Shown: piece after piece, positions 40,745 to 48,323 of the stretch
How positions within the stretch are numbered: position 1 is the stretch's first letter
How the letters are laid out: each line of letters opens with the position of its first letter
DNA from: Christensenella sp. UBA1750
GTDB taxonomy: Bacteria; Bacillota; Clostridia; Christensenellales; UBA1750
NCBI GenBank assembly: GCA_002315655.1
Contig: DCHO01000044.1
Coordinates: 1-64,000, forward strand
Reading direction: 5' to 3'
Length of the DNA: 64,000 nucleotides
Translations under genes and position numbers: made by a program
The notes under the pieces: model-generated
The model's input: the letters and a program-made list of their open reading frames with translations, nothing else
The model's database searches: none
Told to the model about the DNA's origin: nothing

Positions 40745-41663
40745 AGTGAACGAGAAAAAGGAAAAGAAAGGCCTGTTTGCCCGACTGAAGGAGGGCATGA
40801 GCAAGACCAGAGAATCTATCACCCACGCCATTGACACATTGGCGGGCGTGTATAAGGAGCTGGACGACGATTTCTATGACGAGCTGGAAATGATCCTGAT
40901 TTCCGCAGATGTGGGCGTTGCCACCACCGAAAAGATCATAGATAAGCTCAAAGAGGAAGTTCGCGCCCGCAGAGAGGGCAATCCCGAGAACGTCAAGGGG
41001 ATTTTGAAGGAGATTGTGGCCGACATGATGCAGGCCGAGCCCTTCAATCCCCAAAGCCCCACTGTGGTGCTGGTTGTCGGCGTAAACGGCGTTGGCAAAA
41101 CCACTACCATCGGAAAACTGGGCTGCTACTATAAGGAGCAGGGCAAAAACGTGATTCTTGCCGCCGCCGATACCTTCCGCGCTGCCGCAACCGAGCAATT
41201 AACCATCTGGGCACAGCGGGCGGGTGTGCCCATCGTGGCGCACGGCGAGGGCGCAGACCCCGCCGCCGTGGTGTTCGACGCTGTGGCCTCCGCCAAGGCG
41301 AAAAAGGCTGATCTGCTCATCATTGATACCGCAGGGCGTCTGCACAACAAGACGCATTTGATGGAGGAGCTGAAAAAGATCCGCCGCGTCATTGACCGCG
41401 ACTTCCCCGAGGCCACCGTGCGCGTCTTTATGGTGTTGGACGGCACCACGGGACAGAACGGCGTTTCCCAGGCGCGGGTCTTCCGGGATGCCGTGGATGT
41501 GGACGGCATCATCTTGACCAAGCTGGACGGCACCGCCAAGGGCGGCGTGGTCATCTCCATTCAGGAGGAACTGAAACTGCCCGTGTACTTCATCGGTGTG
41601 GGCGAACAGAAGGAAGATTTGCAGGTGTTTGATCCAAAGGACTATGCCGAAGCGATTTTCTGA
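40737..41663 (+). CDS. ftsY: Signal recognition particle receptor FtsY
   Basis: The 308-aa GTPase receives SRP-ribosome complexes at the membrane. It has a short basic N-terminus, a helical N domain (to about residue 95) and the NG domain: G1 GVNGVGKTTT near 115, AAADTFRAAATEQL, DTAGRLHNK and LTKLDGTAKGG. It lacks the long acidic A domain of E. coli, as usual in Firmicutes. SD GGAGG is inside the smc end. A deleted acetyltransferase remnant follows. Confidence 0.96.
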   Translation: MSEVNEKKEKKGLFARLKEGMSKTRESITHAIDTLAGVYKELDDDFYDELEMILISADVGVATTEKIIDKLKEEVRARREGNPENVKGILKEIVADMMQAEPFNPQSPTVVLVVGVNGVGKTTTIGKLGCYYKEQGKNVILAAADTFRAAATEQLTIWAQRAGVPIVAHGEGADPAAVVFDAVASAKAKKADLLIIDTAGRLHNKTHLMEELKKIRRVIDRDFPEATVRVFMVLDGTTGQNGVSQARVFRDAVDVDGIILTKLDGTAKGGVVISIQEELKLPVYFIGVGEQKEDLQVFDPKDYAEAIF

Positions 41664-41681
41664 CGATTCGGAGAGCAGAAA

Positions 41682-41904
41682 ATGGAATACACAAACGTGA
41701 TTTCTGCGGAAGAATACATGAATTTGCGCAAAAGCGTCGGCTGGACGGAGTTTCCCTTGGAACAGGCGCAACAGGGTATTGACCACACCTATTTCCTCGT
41801 TTGCGCCCGCGAGGGCGGCAGGGTGGTCGGCTGCGTCCGGCTTTGCGGAGCGTCCGAACTATTACGCCGGGGCGGGCATGGAGATCAAATTCATCGGAGA
41901 ATAG
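41682..41904 (+). pseudogene. GNAT acetyltransferase remnant with internal deletion
   Basis: From ATG 41682 the first ~54 codons read like the N-terminus of a GNAT enzyme (YTNVISAEEYMNLRKSVGW ... EGGRVVGCVRL). In another frame the bases up to TAG 41902-41904 encode FAERPNYYAGAGMEIKFIGE, the typical C-terminal end of the same kind of protein (after KFGF). The middle ~65 residues, including the acetyl-CoA loop, are absent and the frame shifts at the joint near 41838-41845. CGGCTT occurs at the joint and would fit both sides, suggesting deletion between short repeats. The remaining 79-codon frame cannot make an active enzyme. Confidence 0.8.
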
Positions 41905-41917
41905 GAAGGAACTTCCC

Positions 41918-44071
41918 ATGAATCGGAGAGAAGCGCTGAAAATTCTGGCCTCAGAGCCGGTGTTCTGGTCACGGATGGGTTTCGGCTACGACCCGCCGCG
42001 GCTCAAGGACGGAAAGCCCATCATTTTCAATGAGAATTACGCAGAATACCGGCGGGTGCATGACGATTTCGGCAAAGCCGGCATCCGCATCCACACCTGC
42101 ATCCTGTTCTCCGGATGGGTGGGCGTGGATAAGTACGACTATTCCGCCACGGACAGATGCTTGGACGAGCTGTTGGGCGGAAACGATTGGCTCTTTATCC
42201 CGCGTATCAAGCTCAATGTGCCGCCGGACTGGTGCAAGGTGCACCCCGAGGAGGTTTTCGTTTATTGCAACGGTCCCCGCAAAGCCGAGGACATTGCCGC
42301 GTTGGTGAACACGGACAAGCACGACTGGTTCGGCTTCGAGTCGCCCGACGGCTACCCCGTCAACGGCGGCACGGGCTTTACAGATGACCGTCCAAATGTG
42401 GGCGGTGTGATCGGCTTGCAGAGCTTTTCCTCCGAGGTTTGGCTGCACGATGCGGGAATCGCGCTGGAAAAGCTCATGGAGCATCTGGAAAATGGGAAGT
42501 ACGGCGACAGGATCATGGGCTACCATGTAGCCTGGGGCTGCTGCGGCGAAACGACCCAGTGGGGAGCATGGCGACCCTCAAACGAAAATTATCGCGGGGA
42601 TTACGGCATTTCGCACCTTGCGGACTTCCGCAGATGGGCAATCGAAAAGTACGGCAGTGAAAAAGAGGCGCTTGCTTCGTGGAAGCTGTCGGAGGACACC
42701 GATTTTGCGCATTTGGAGCCGCCCTGCCCCAATGACCGCGAACGCACAGGGCATGATCTGGCAGGGGATTACTATTCGGATTGCGCCCTCATGCCCGACT
42801 ACAACGCCTTTCTTTCCGAGAAAAATGCCGATGCTGTGGAAGCCCTGTGCAGACTGGTACACGAAAAGTCCGGCAAGCTGGCGGGTGCGTTTTACGGCTA
42901 CATGATGGTACCCCAGTGCGCTTATTCCGGGCATCTGGCATTGGAGCGGATTCTCAACTCGCCCCATGTGGACTTCCTCTGCTCGCCCAAGTCCTACGAC
43001 TGGCACACCGTCGGCGAACCGGGCGGCGAACAGTGCCCATCCCGCTCCTACAACCGCAAAAAGCTGTGGCTGGACGAGGTGGACAACCGCACGCACTTGG
43101 AGCGGCGCGGCACGAACGACATGACGCACAACATGGAAGAAACCTTGACGGTGTTGTGGCGCGAGTGCATGAAAAACCTGACCGGCAACCAGAATTTCTG
43201 GTGGATGGACTTAGGCGAGGGCTGGTTTGATGACCCGGAGATCATGGCAAACATCAAAACCATGTTTGAGGTGCAGAAAAAGGTCAATGAAACGCCGCAT
43301 CGTTCGGTTTCCGAGGTGCTTCTGGTGGTGGACGAAGATTCTCTGCTGCGCAGCAAGGTTTCTGTTGGATTAACCGAAGCTCTGCGCAAGCGCTTTGACC
43401 GGGAAGCCAAATTGACGGGCGCGCCGGTGGATATGTTCCGCCTCCGCGACCTTACGGCCATGGATTTGTCGCAATACAAGGTCATTTGCTTCATAGACAC
43501 AGCCTATCTCCCGGATGCGCTCTGGGAAAAGATTCGCCCCCGGATGAGGAAAAACGCAACGATTGTGTGGAACTATTGCTGCGGCGTGCTGAACCCGGAA
43601 TACGATCTGTCACACGGAAAGAAGATCACGGGCTTTGCCGTGCGGGAAGCGGAAGTCCACAGCAGCTTCCTTTACGACAACATTCACCGCGACTTCACGC
43701 CGTTGCGCATCGAGGCGGAAACGGGCGTGACTGCGGTGCTGAAAGACGAGAACGGTATCGTGCTGGGCAAAAAGGCGGAGGAGACCGGCATTTCCTACTA
43801 TGCCGCCGAACCCGTACTGACCTATAATCTCCTGCATGACATTTTCGCGGAAAGTAATGTGCATTTCTATGCGGACGCGCCCTGTGCCGTCTATGCGGAC
43901 AATCGCCTGCTGTCGCTGTTCTCCCACTTTTCTGCCGTGGAGGGCGAAATCACCCTGCCGGAGAAAATGACCCTGCGAAACCTGAAAACAGGGGAGGTAT
44001 GGGAAAACGTGGACGTTCTGCCCGTTTCCCTGCCCGAAAAGCGCATGGAATTGTATGAAATCCTACGTTAA
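41918..44071 (+). CDS. GH42-like glycoside hydrolase
   Basis: A 717-aa protein with a TIM-barrel glycosidase layout like family GH42 and its relatives. After the N-terminal ILFSGWVGVDKYDY, the segment YHVAWGCCGETTQWG offers the acid/base E211 and LWLDEVDNRTH the nucleophile candidate E387. Residues ~470-640 resemble the GH42 trimerisation (glutamine amidotransferase-like) domain (YKVICFIDTAYLPDALW), and a short beta domain ends it. No signal peptide, so a cytosolic glycosidase acting on imported sugars. AAGGAA precedes the ATG. It lies directly behind the acetyltransferase remnant and alone between ftsY and ylxM. Sugar specificity is unknown. Confidence 0.72.
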   Translation: MNRREALKILASEPVFWSRMGFGYDPPRLKDGKPIIFNENYAEYRRVHDDFGKAGIRIHTCILFSGWVGVDKYDYSATDRCLDELLGGNDWLFIPRIKLNVPPDWCKVHPEEVFVYCNGPRKAEDIAALVNTDKHDWFGFESPDGYPVNGGTGFTDDRPNVGGVIGLQSFSSEVWLHDAGIALEKLMEHLENGKYGDRIMGYHVAWGCCGETTQWGAWRPSNENYRGDYGISHLADFRRWAIEKYGSEKEALASWKLSEDTDFAHLEPPCPNDRERTGHDLAGDYYSDCALMPDYNAFLSEKNADAVEALCRLVHEKSGKLAGAFYGYMMVPQCAYSGHLALERILNSPHVDFLCSPKSYDWHTVGEPGGEQCPSRSYNRKKLWLDEVDNRTHLERRGTNDMTHNMEETLTVLWRECMKNLTGNQNFWWMDLGEGWFDDPEIMANIKTMFEVQKKVNETPHRSVSEVLLVVDEDSLLRSKVSVGLTEALRKRFDREAKLTGAPVDMFRLRDLTAMDLSQYKVICFIDTAYLPDALWEKIRPRMRKNATIVWNYCCGVLNPEYDLSHGKKITGFAVREAEVHSSFLYDNIHRDFTPLRIEAETGVTAVLKDENGIVLGKKAEETGISYYAAEPVLTYNLLHDIFAESNVHFYADAPCAVYADNRLLSLFSHFSAVEGEITLPEKMTLRNLKTGEVWENVDVLPVSLPEKRMELYEILR

Positions 44072-44102
44072 GATTCTGAAAAAATGCAAACTGTAAAGGC
44101 AA

Positions 44103-44155
44103 AGAGCTTGACATTTCAAGGGCGACATTGTATAATGTCCGAGGTGTCAAGCTCT
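44103..44155. promoter_or_regulatory. Nested inverted repeats around the ylxM-ffh promoter
   Basis: AGAGCTTGACA (44103-44113) and TGTCAAGCTCT (44145-44155) are a perfect 11-bp inverted repeat whose left arm includes the -35 box. Inside it GACATT (44124-44129) and AATGTC (44134-44139) flank the -10 box. A further stem TCAAGC/GCTTGA lies at 44147-44164. Confidence 0.6.
44108..44136 (+). promoter_or_regulatory. Sigma-A promoter of ylxM-ffh
   Basis: TTGACA (44108-44113), 17-base spacer, TATAAT (44131-44136): perfect consensus. Confidence 0.92.
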
Positions 44156-44194
44156 GCTGCTTGATAGGGAAGGTCTGCAAAGGAGGAAAGGCGC

Positions 44195-44536
44195 ATGGAA
44201 CCGGGAAAAAACGCGGAGATTGCCATGCTGCTGGACTTCTACGGGCCGCTGCTCACCGAGAAGCAGCGGGAAATGCTCAAATGCCGCGTGGAGGAAGACC
44301 TGACCTTGGGCGAGATTGCGGAAAGCTTTTCCGTGTCCCGGCAGGCGGTCAATGACGCTCTCAAAAAGGCGGAAAAGACCTTGCTGGAAATGGAAGAGAA
44401 GCTGCATCTGGTACAGCGGTACAGAACCCTGCACGAGGAGGTCGGAAAGGCGTATGAAGCCTTGGAGACCGGCGACAGCATGAGCGCGGCACAAATACTG
44501 AAAACCATGAGGGAGGAGGGCTTCTATGGCGTTTGA
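44195..44536 (+). CDS. ylxM: YlxM-like SRP-associated HTH protein
   Basis: A 113-aa sigma-70 region-4-like HTH protein: MLLDFYGPLLTEKQREML is the YlxM N-terminus and LTLGEIAESFSVSRQAVNDA the helix-turn-helix. YlxM proteins lie before ffh and modulate SRP GTPases in streptococci. AAAGGAGG precedes the ATG. It overlaps ffh by eleven bases. Confidence 0.92.
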   Translation: MEPGKNAEIAMLLDFYGPLLTEKQREMLKCRVEEDLTLGEIAESFSVSRQAVNDALKKAEKTLLEMEEKLHLVQRYRTLHEEVGKAYEALETGDSMSAAQILKTMREEGFYGV

Positions 44537-45863
44537 AGGACTTACGGATAAGCTGCAGGCGGCGTTTTCAAAATTAAGCGGACGCGGCAAGCTCACCGAA
44601 AAGGACGTAAAGGAAGCGATGCGCGAGGTGCGCATGGCGCTGCTGGAAGCCGACGTCAACTTCCTTGTGGTCAAGGACTTCATCAAGAAGGTCACGGATC
44701 GCGCCGTGGGCGAGCAGGTTTTCGACACCCTGAACGCCGGGCAGACCGTGGTGAAGATCGTCCGCGAGGAAATGACCGCCATGATGGGCGGCACCCATTC
44801 CCGCATCGAGTTCACCGGCAATCCCCCCACCGTCATCATGCTGATCGGTTTGCAGGGTGCAGGTAAAACCACCCTTGCAGGGAAATTGGCCGGAATGCTG
44901 CTCAAGCAGGGCAAAAAGCCCATGCTGGTGGCTGCGGACGTGTACCGTCCCGCCGCCATCAAGCAGTTACAGATCGTAGGCTCTCAGGTGAATGTTCCCG
45001 TCTTTGAGATGGGGCAGGATAAGCCCGTTTCCATCGTGCGTGCGGCAAAGAAGGAAGCCATAAGAACCCTGCATGATGTGATGATCGTCGATACCGCAGG
45101 CCGCTTGCAGATCGACGACACGTTAATGACCGAGCTGGAAGACATCAAGGCCGAGTTGAACCCGCAGGAAATTCTGCTGGTGGTCGATGCCATGACCGGT
45201 CAGGAAGCCGTCAATGTGGCCAAGACCTTTGACGAGCGCCTGAACCTTACCGGCGTTGTGCTCTCCAAGCTGGACGGCGACACAAGAGGCGGCGCGGCGC
45301 TCTCCATTCGCGCTGTCACAGGCAAGCCCATCAAGTTCGCCTCCATCGGCGAAAAGCTGGATCAGATTGAGCCCTTCCACCCCGACCGCATGGCGTCCCG
45401 CATCCTCGGCATGGGCGATGTGCTCACCCTCATCGACAAGGCTGTGGAGGCCGTGGATGAGAAAAAGGCGGTGGAGTTGGAGCAGAAGCTTAGGAAGAAC
45501 CAGTTCACGCTGGAGGACTTCTTAGAGCAGTTCCAGCAGGTGCGCAAAATGGGCGGCATGGCCGATATGCTCTCGATGCTCCCCGGCGGCAACAAGATCG
45601 CCTCGGAGGTCGATGAGGACGAAGTCAACAAGTCCATGGGCAAGACCGAGGCCATCATCCGCTCCATGACCCCGAAGGAGAGAAGAAATCCCGGCATCTT
45701 AAACGCTTCCCGGAAGCGCAGAATCGCCGCAGGCTCCGGCACAACCGTGCAGCAGGTCAATCAGCTCTTAAAGCAGTTTGAACAGAGCCAGCAGATGATG
45801 AAGCAGTTCACCAAGATGGGAAAAGGCGGAAAATTCGGGAGAAAGTTCCCCTTCAAATTCTAA
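44526..45863 (+). CDS. ffh: Signal recognition particle protein Ffh
   Basis: The 445-aa SRP54 homologue binds signal peptides and SRP RNA. N domain to about residue 95, G1 GLQGAGKTT near 108, DVYRPAAIKQL, DTAGRLQIDD and LSKLDGDTRGG in the G domain, then a methionine-rich M domain from about 300 (MGGMADMLSMLPGG; SRKRRIAAGSGTTVQQVNQ binds RNA). Partner of FtsY encoded 3 kb upstream. No SRP RNA gene was recognised in this window. Confidence 0.97.
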   Translation: MAFEGLTDKLQAAFSKLSGRGKLTEKDVKEAMREVRMALLEADVNFLVVKDFIKKVTDRAVGEQVFDTLNAGQTVVKIVREEMTAMMGGTHSRIEFTGNPPTVIMLIGLQGAGKTTLAGKLAGMLLKQGKKPMLVAADVYRPAAIKQLQIVGSQVNVPVFEMGQDKPVSIVRAAKKEAIRTLHDVMIVDTAGRLQIDDTLMTELEDIKAELNPQEILLVVDAMTGQEAVNVAKTFDERLNLTGVVLSKLDGDTRGGAALSIRAVTGKPIKFASIGEKLDQIEPFHPDRMASRILGMGDVLTLIDKAVEAVDEKKAVELEQKLRKNQFTLEDFLEQFQQVRKMGGMADMLSMLPGGNKIASEVDEDEVNKSMGKTEAIIRSMTPKERRNPGILNASRKRRIAAGSGTTVQQVNQLLKQFEQSQQMMKQFTKMGKGGKFGRKFPFKF

Positions 45864-45872
45864 ACGATATTG

Positions 45873-45893
45873 ATTCCAAACATCCTTTGGAAT
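45873..45893. other. Short perfect inverted repeat before rpsP
   Basis: ATTCCAAA and TTTGGAAT flank CATCC. No T-run follows. It overlaps a possible rpsP promoter (TTGATT 45870, TGATAT 45893, 17-base spacer), so it may be an operator or a transcript-stabilising stem. Confidence 0.4.
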
Positions 45894-45937
45894 GATATAA
45901 ATTCAACTTTCTACTTTATTTTCGGAGGTACACTAAA

Positions 45938-46183
45938 ATGGCAGTTAAGATTCGTCTCAAGAGAATGGGTATGCGCGGTGAGCCCTTCTACCGCATCGTC
46001 GTGGCTGATTCCCGCACCCCCCGCGATGGCCGTTTCATCGAAGAAATCGGCACCTTCAACCCCGTGAAGGGCGACAAGGAAATCTCCCTCGATGTTGAGC
46101 GTGCCAAGTATTGGCTGGGCGTCGGCGCACAGCCCACCCAGACCGTCAAGACCGTTCTGCGCAAGGGCGGCGCGATCGACTAA
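45938..46183 (+). CDS. rpsP: Ribosomal protein bS16
   Basis: The 81-aa small-subunit protein starts VKIRLKRMGMRGEPFYRIV and has DSRTPRDGRFIEEIGTFNP, both diagnostic of S16. CGGAGG precedes the ATG. It leads the rpsP-khpA-rimM-trmD-rplS order common in Firmicutes. Confidence 0.98.
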   Translation: MAVKIRLKRMGMRGEPFYRIVVADSRTPRDGRFIEEIGTFNPVKGDKEISLDVERAKYWLGVGAQPTQTVKTVLRKGGAID

Positions 46184-46225
46184 TTCCGGTCGATTCCCGT
46201 ACCACCCCGACAACTGGAGGACAAC

Positions 46226-46453
46226 ATGACGGAACTGGTTAAGTACATTGCACAGTCCCTCGTCGATCATCCCGAAGAAGTCACCGTGACCGAGGTGCAG
46301 GGTGAGCAGGCGCTCATTCTGGAGCTTCGCGTTGCGCCCGACGATATGGGAAAGGTCATCGGCAAGCAGGGACGCATCGCCAAGGCGATCCGCTCCGTGG
46401 TGAAGGCCGCAAGCCTCAAATCCGGGCAGACCGTGATGGTTGAAATCGTGTAA
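46226..46453 (+). CDS. khpA: KH-domain RNA-binding protein KhpA (YlqC)
   Basis: A 75-aa single KH domain: the GxxG loop is GKQG in MGKVIGKQGRIAKAIRSVV. KhpA binds RNA, often together with KhpB/Jag, and affects cell division and elongation in streptococci. GGAGG lies eight bases before the ATG. A strong hairpin terminator follows immediately. Confidence 0.94.
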   Translation: MTELVKYIAQSLVDHPEEVTVTEVQGEQALILELRVAPDDMGKVIGKQGRIAKAIRSVVKAASLKSGQTVMVEIV

Positions 46454-46460
46454 ATCAGCA

Positions 46461-46496
46461 AAAAAGGAGCATTCTGAAAGACGGATGCTCCTTTTT
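46461..46496 (+). terminator. Intrinsic terminator between khpA and rimM
   Basis: AAAAAGGAGCAT (46461-46472) and ATGCTCCTTTTT (46485-46496) make a 12-bp stem with the T-run in the right arm. No separate promoter for rimM was found between it and the rimM start, so it probably acts partially, lowering rimM-trmD transcription relative to rpsP. Confidence 0.85.
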
Positions 46497-46512
46497 CACA
46501 AAGGATTTTTGT

Positions 46513-47034
46513 ATGAAAAAGTATTTGATGATCGGGCAGATCGTAAAACCCCAGGGCGTGCGCGGCGAAGTGAAGGTTGCTCCCGCAACCGACGACCCCG
46601 AGCGCTTCTGCGAGCTTCCCCACGTTTATCTGGATGAAAAGGGCGAAAAGCAGTTGAAGGTTCTCTCCGGCAGAGTCCGCGAAGGCTATGCGTTCCTCAC
46701 CTTGGAGGGCATTTCCGACCGCGATCAGGCCGAAGGGCTGCGCAATGTCTTTCTCTATATCGACCGTGAGAATGCCGTAAAATTGCCTGAGGGCAGATAT
46801 TACATTTCCGACCTCATCGGCATGGATGTGAAGGACGAAGCGGGCAACGCCTTGGGCAAGCTTACCGATGTGTTTCAGGCCGGCGGCAACGATGTGTATG
46901 AGGTACGCGGGAATCGCGTGTTCCGCTTCCCGGCGTTGAAGCGTGCCCTTGTGTCTGTCGATGTGGAAAATGCCGTGATGGTGCTTGATGCCTCCGAGCT
47001 TTCCCGCATTGCGGTGTATGACGATGAAGATTAA
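46513..47034 (+). CDS. rimM: Ribosome maturation factor RimM
   Basis: The 173-aa protein assists 30S maturation and binds S19. MIGQIVKPQGVRGEVKVAPA is the RimM N-terminal barrel motif and YYISDLIGMDV, then GKLTDVFQAGGNDVYEV the PRC-barrel half. AAAGGA precedes the ATG. It overlaps trmD by eleven bases. Confidence 0.95.
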   Translation: MKKYLMIGQIVKPQGVRGEVKVAPATDDPERFCELPHVYLDEKGEKQLKVLSGRVREGYAFLTLEGISDRDQAEGLRNVFLYIDRENAVKLPEGRYYISDLIGMDVKDEAGNALGKLTDVFQAGGNDVYEVRGNRVFRFPALKRALVSVDVENAVMVLDASELSRIAVYDDED

Positions 47035-47830
47035 GATTCTGACGCTGTTTCCCGATATGTTCCTGCCGGTGCTGGGCGCTTCCATCACAGGCCGCGCCAT
47101 CGAGCGGGGGATTTTGTCCGTAGAGCCCATCAACATCCGGGATTACACGAAAAACAAGCACAAGCGCTGCGACGATTATCCCTTCGGCGGCGGCGCGGGG
47201 CTGGTGATGACCCCGCAGCCCCTGTTTGACTGCATCCGCGCTGCAAAGGAAAATTTCCCGGCTAAGGTGCTGTTCATGTCCCCCAAAGGCGCAACGCTGA
47301 CCCAGGAAAAGGCAAAGGAACTGGCACAGGAGGAAAACCTCATTTTCCTCTGCGGGCATTATGAGGGCATCGACCAGCGGGTCATTGACACGTTTGTGGA
47401 TGAGGAAATCTCCATCGGGGATTATGTGCTGACCGGCGGCGAGCTGCCCGCCATGGTGGTCATTGACTGCTTATCCCGGCACATTCCGGGGGTGCTGGGC
47501 AGTGGGGAATCCGCCGCAGAGGAGAGCTTTTCCGATGGGCTGCTGGAATATCCGCAGTACACCCGCCCGGCGGAATATGAAGGCTTGCCTGTGCCGGAGG
47601 TACTGCTGTCCGGGCACGATGCCAACATCCTGAAATGGCGCAGAGAGCAGGCTTTGGATGTGACGCGGGAGCGCCGCCCGGAGCTGCTGCAATCCGCCCC
47701 GCTGACGCTTTCCGATAAGGTCTACCTGGGTTGGGAAAAAGCCCCGGAAAAGCGCAAACGCCGGAAGAAAAAGCCGGTTTCTGCGGAACCCGGCCAGATA
47801 CCCGATGAGCTTGCGGAAAAAGAACCATAA
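47024..47830 (+). CDS. trmD: tRNA (guanine-N1)-methyltransferase TrmD
   Basis: A 268-aa SPOUT methyltransferase making m1G37 in tRNA. The start at 47024 gives the standard MKIKILTLFPDMF; one more ATG lies two codons earlier. YPFGGGAGLVMTPQP and LCGHYEGIDQRV, then ISIGDYVLTGGELPAMVVID form the knotted SAM site. The C-terminal ~30 residues are a lysine-rich extension (KRKRRKKKPVS) beyond the usual end. The start overlaps rimM. Confidence 0.96.
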   Translation: MKIKILTLFPDMFLPVLGASITGRAIERGILSVEPINIRDYTKNKHKRCDDYPFGGGAGLVMTPQPLFDCIRAAKENFPAKVLFMSPKGATLTQEKAKELAQEENLIFLCGHYEGIDQRVIDTFVDEEISIGDYVLTGGELPAMVVIDCLSRHIPGVLGSGESAAEESFSDGLLEYPQYTRPAEYEGLPVPEVLLSGHDANILKWRREQALDVTRERRPELLQSAPLTLSDKVYLGWEKAPEKRKRRKKKPVSAEPGQIPDELAEKEP

Positions 47831-47831
47831 T

Positions 47832-47860
47832 TTGACAAAAACCGCCTGATATGCTATTTT
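47832..47860 (+). promoter_or_regulatory. Sigma-A promoter of the type I toxin gene
   Basis: TTGACA (47832-47837), 17-base spacer, TATTTT (47855-47860), starting two bases after the trmD stop. A ~98-base structured leader follows. Confidence 0.75.
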
Positions 47861-47938
47861 AGTGATGGTGCTTATGCGCCCGGAAAGGTAGCTATATACG
47901 GTAGGCGGCTTAGCCCTCTATTCGGAGGGTGATCTTTT

Positions 47939-47959
47939 CGCCCTCTGCGAAAGGGGGCG
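47939..47959 (+). promoter_or_regulatory. Hairpin hiding the toxin ribosome-binding site
   Basis: CGCCCTCT (47939-47946) pairs fully with AGGGGGCG (47952-47959), one wobble, loop GCGAA. The right arm contains the only Shine-Dalgarno sequence (GGGGG, 47953-47957) before the toxin ATG at 47966. An upstream stem CCCTC/GAGGG also forms near 47914-47929. Confidence 0.65.
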
Positions 47960-47965
47960 TGTGCT

Positions 47966-48052
47966 ATGGTGACTTATGCTGAATTGATTCAATTCGGACT
48001 GTTAGTCGTTTCCATTATTGCACTTGTCTATAAAATGACAAAAAAGAAATAA
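47966..48052 (+). CDS. Type I toxin-like membrane peptide, 28 aa (Hol-Tox family)
   Basis: ATG 47966 to TAA 48052 encodes 28 residues: a short polar start (MVTYAELIQ), one hydrophobic segment (FGLLVVSIIALVY) and a lysine tail KMTKKK. This is the look of the small holin-like toxins (PF16935) of Firmicutes, controlled in cis by antisense RNA. Its own sigma-A promoter, a ribosome site buried in a hairpin, a perfect-stem terminator and an antisense promoter (48132-48159) complete the locus. The peptide should insert in the membrane; toxicity is inferred from the family. Confidence 0.78.
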   Translation: MVTYAELIQFGLLVVSIIALVYKMTKKK

Positions 48053-48084
48053 CCGCCCCATACCCAATGCTGCGGTTATTTCTT
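48045..48084. terminator. Bidirectional terminator of toxin mRNA and antisense RNA
   Basis: GAAATAACCGC and GCGGTTATTTC form a perfect 11-bp stem beginning in the last toxin codons, with T-rich sequence on both strands. Confidence 0.85.
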
Positions 48085-48125
48085 TAACTACAACTGAGGG
48101 CTAACCGTCTATCGGCTGCCTTTCT
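48046..48125 (-). ncRNA. Antisense antitoxin RNA (inferred)
   Basis: Inferred from the minus-strand promoter at 48132-48159 and the bidirectional stem. The RNA would pair with the 3' part of the toxin mRNA. It shares the GGTTAGCC-type core motif with the antisense RNA at the window start. No reading frame is present in it. The 5' end is an estimate. Confidence 0.6.
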
Positions 48126-48131
48126 GTCTAT

Positions 48132-48159
48132 ATTATACCGCAAAAACGGAATTTGTCAA
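48132..48159 (-). promoter_or_regulatory. Sigma-A promoter of the antisense RNA
   Basis: Minus-strand TTGACA (48154-48159) and TATAAT (48132-48137), both perfect, 16-base spacer. Confidence 0.85.
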
Positions 48160-48203
48160 CTTTTCAACCAAACAAAACTTAACGAAATTTCCGAAAAAAA
48201 GGA

Positions 48204-48232
48204 TTGAATTTGCTGCTTTCGGATGGTATAAT
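48204..48232 (+). promoter_or_regulatory. Promoter of rplS
   Basis: TTGAAT (48204-48209), 17-base spacer, TATAAT (48227-48232). A ~90-base leader (48233-48323) follows with ATGGG...CCCAT and CCTC...GAGG pairings; this could be an autoregulatory L19 leader but I cannot confirm the fold. Confidence 0.75.
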
Positions 48233-48323
48233 ACTATCTGTTCGCAATATGGGACGGTCCTCTGCTGTTTCGACCCATGAGGCAAGAGCATGAACGTCTA
48301 CACAGGGAAGGAGATATTTACCC

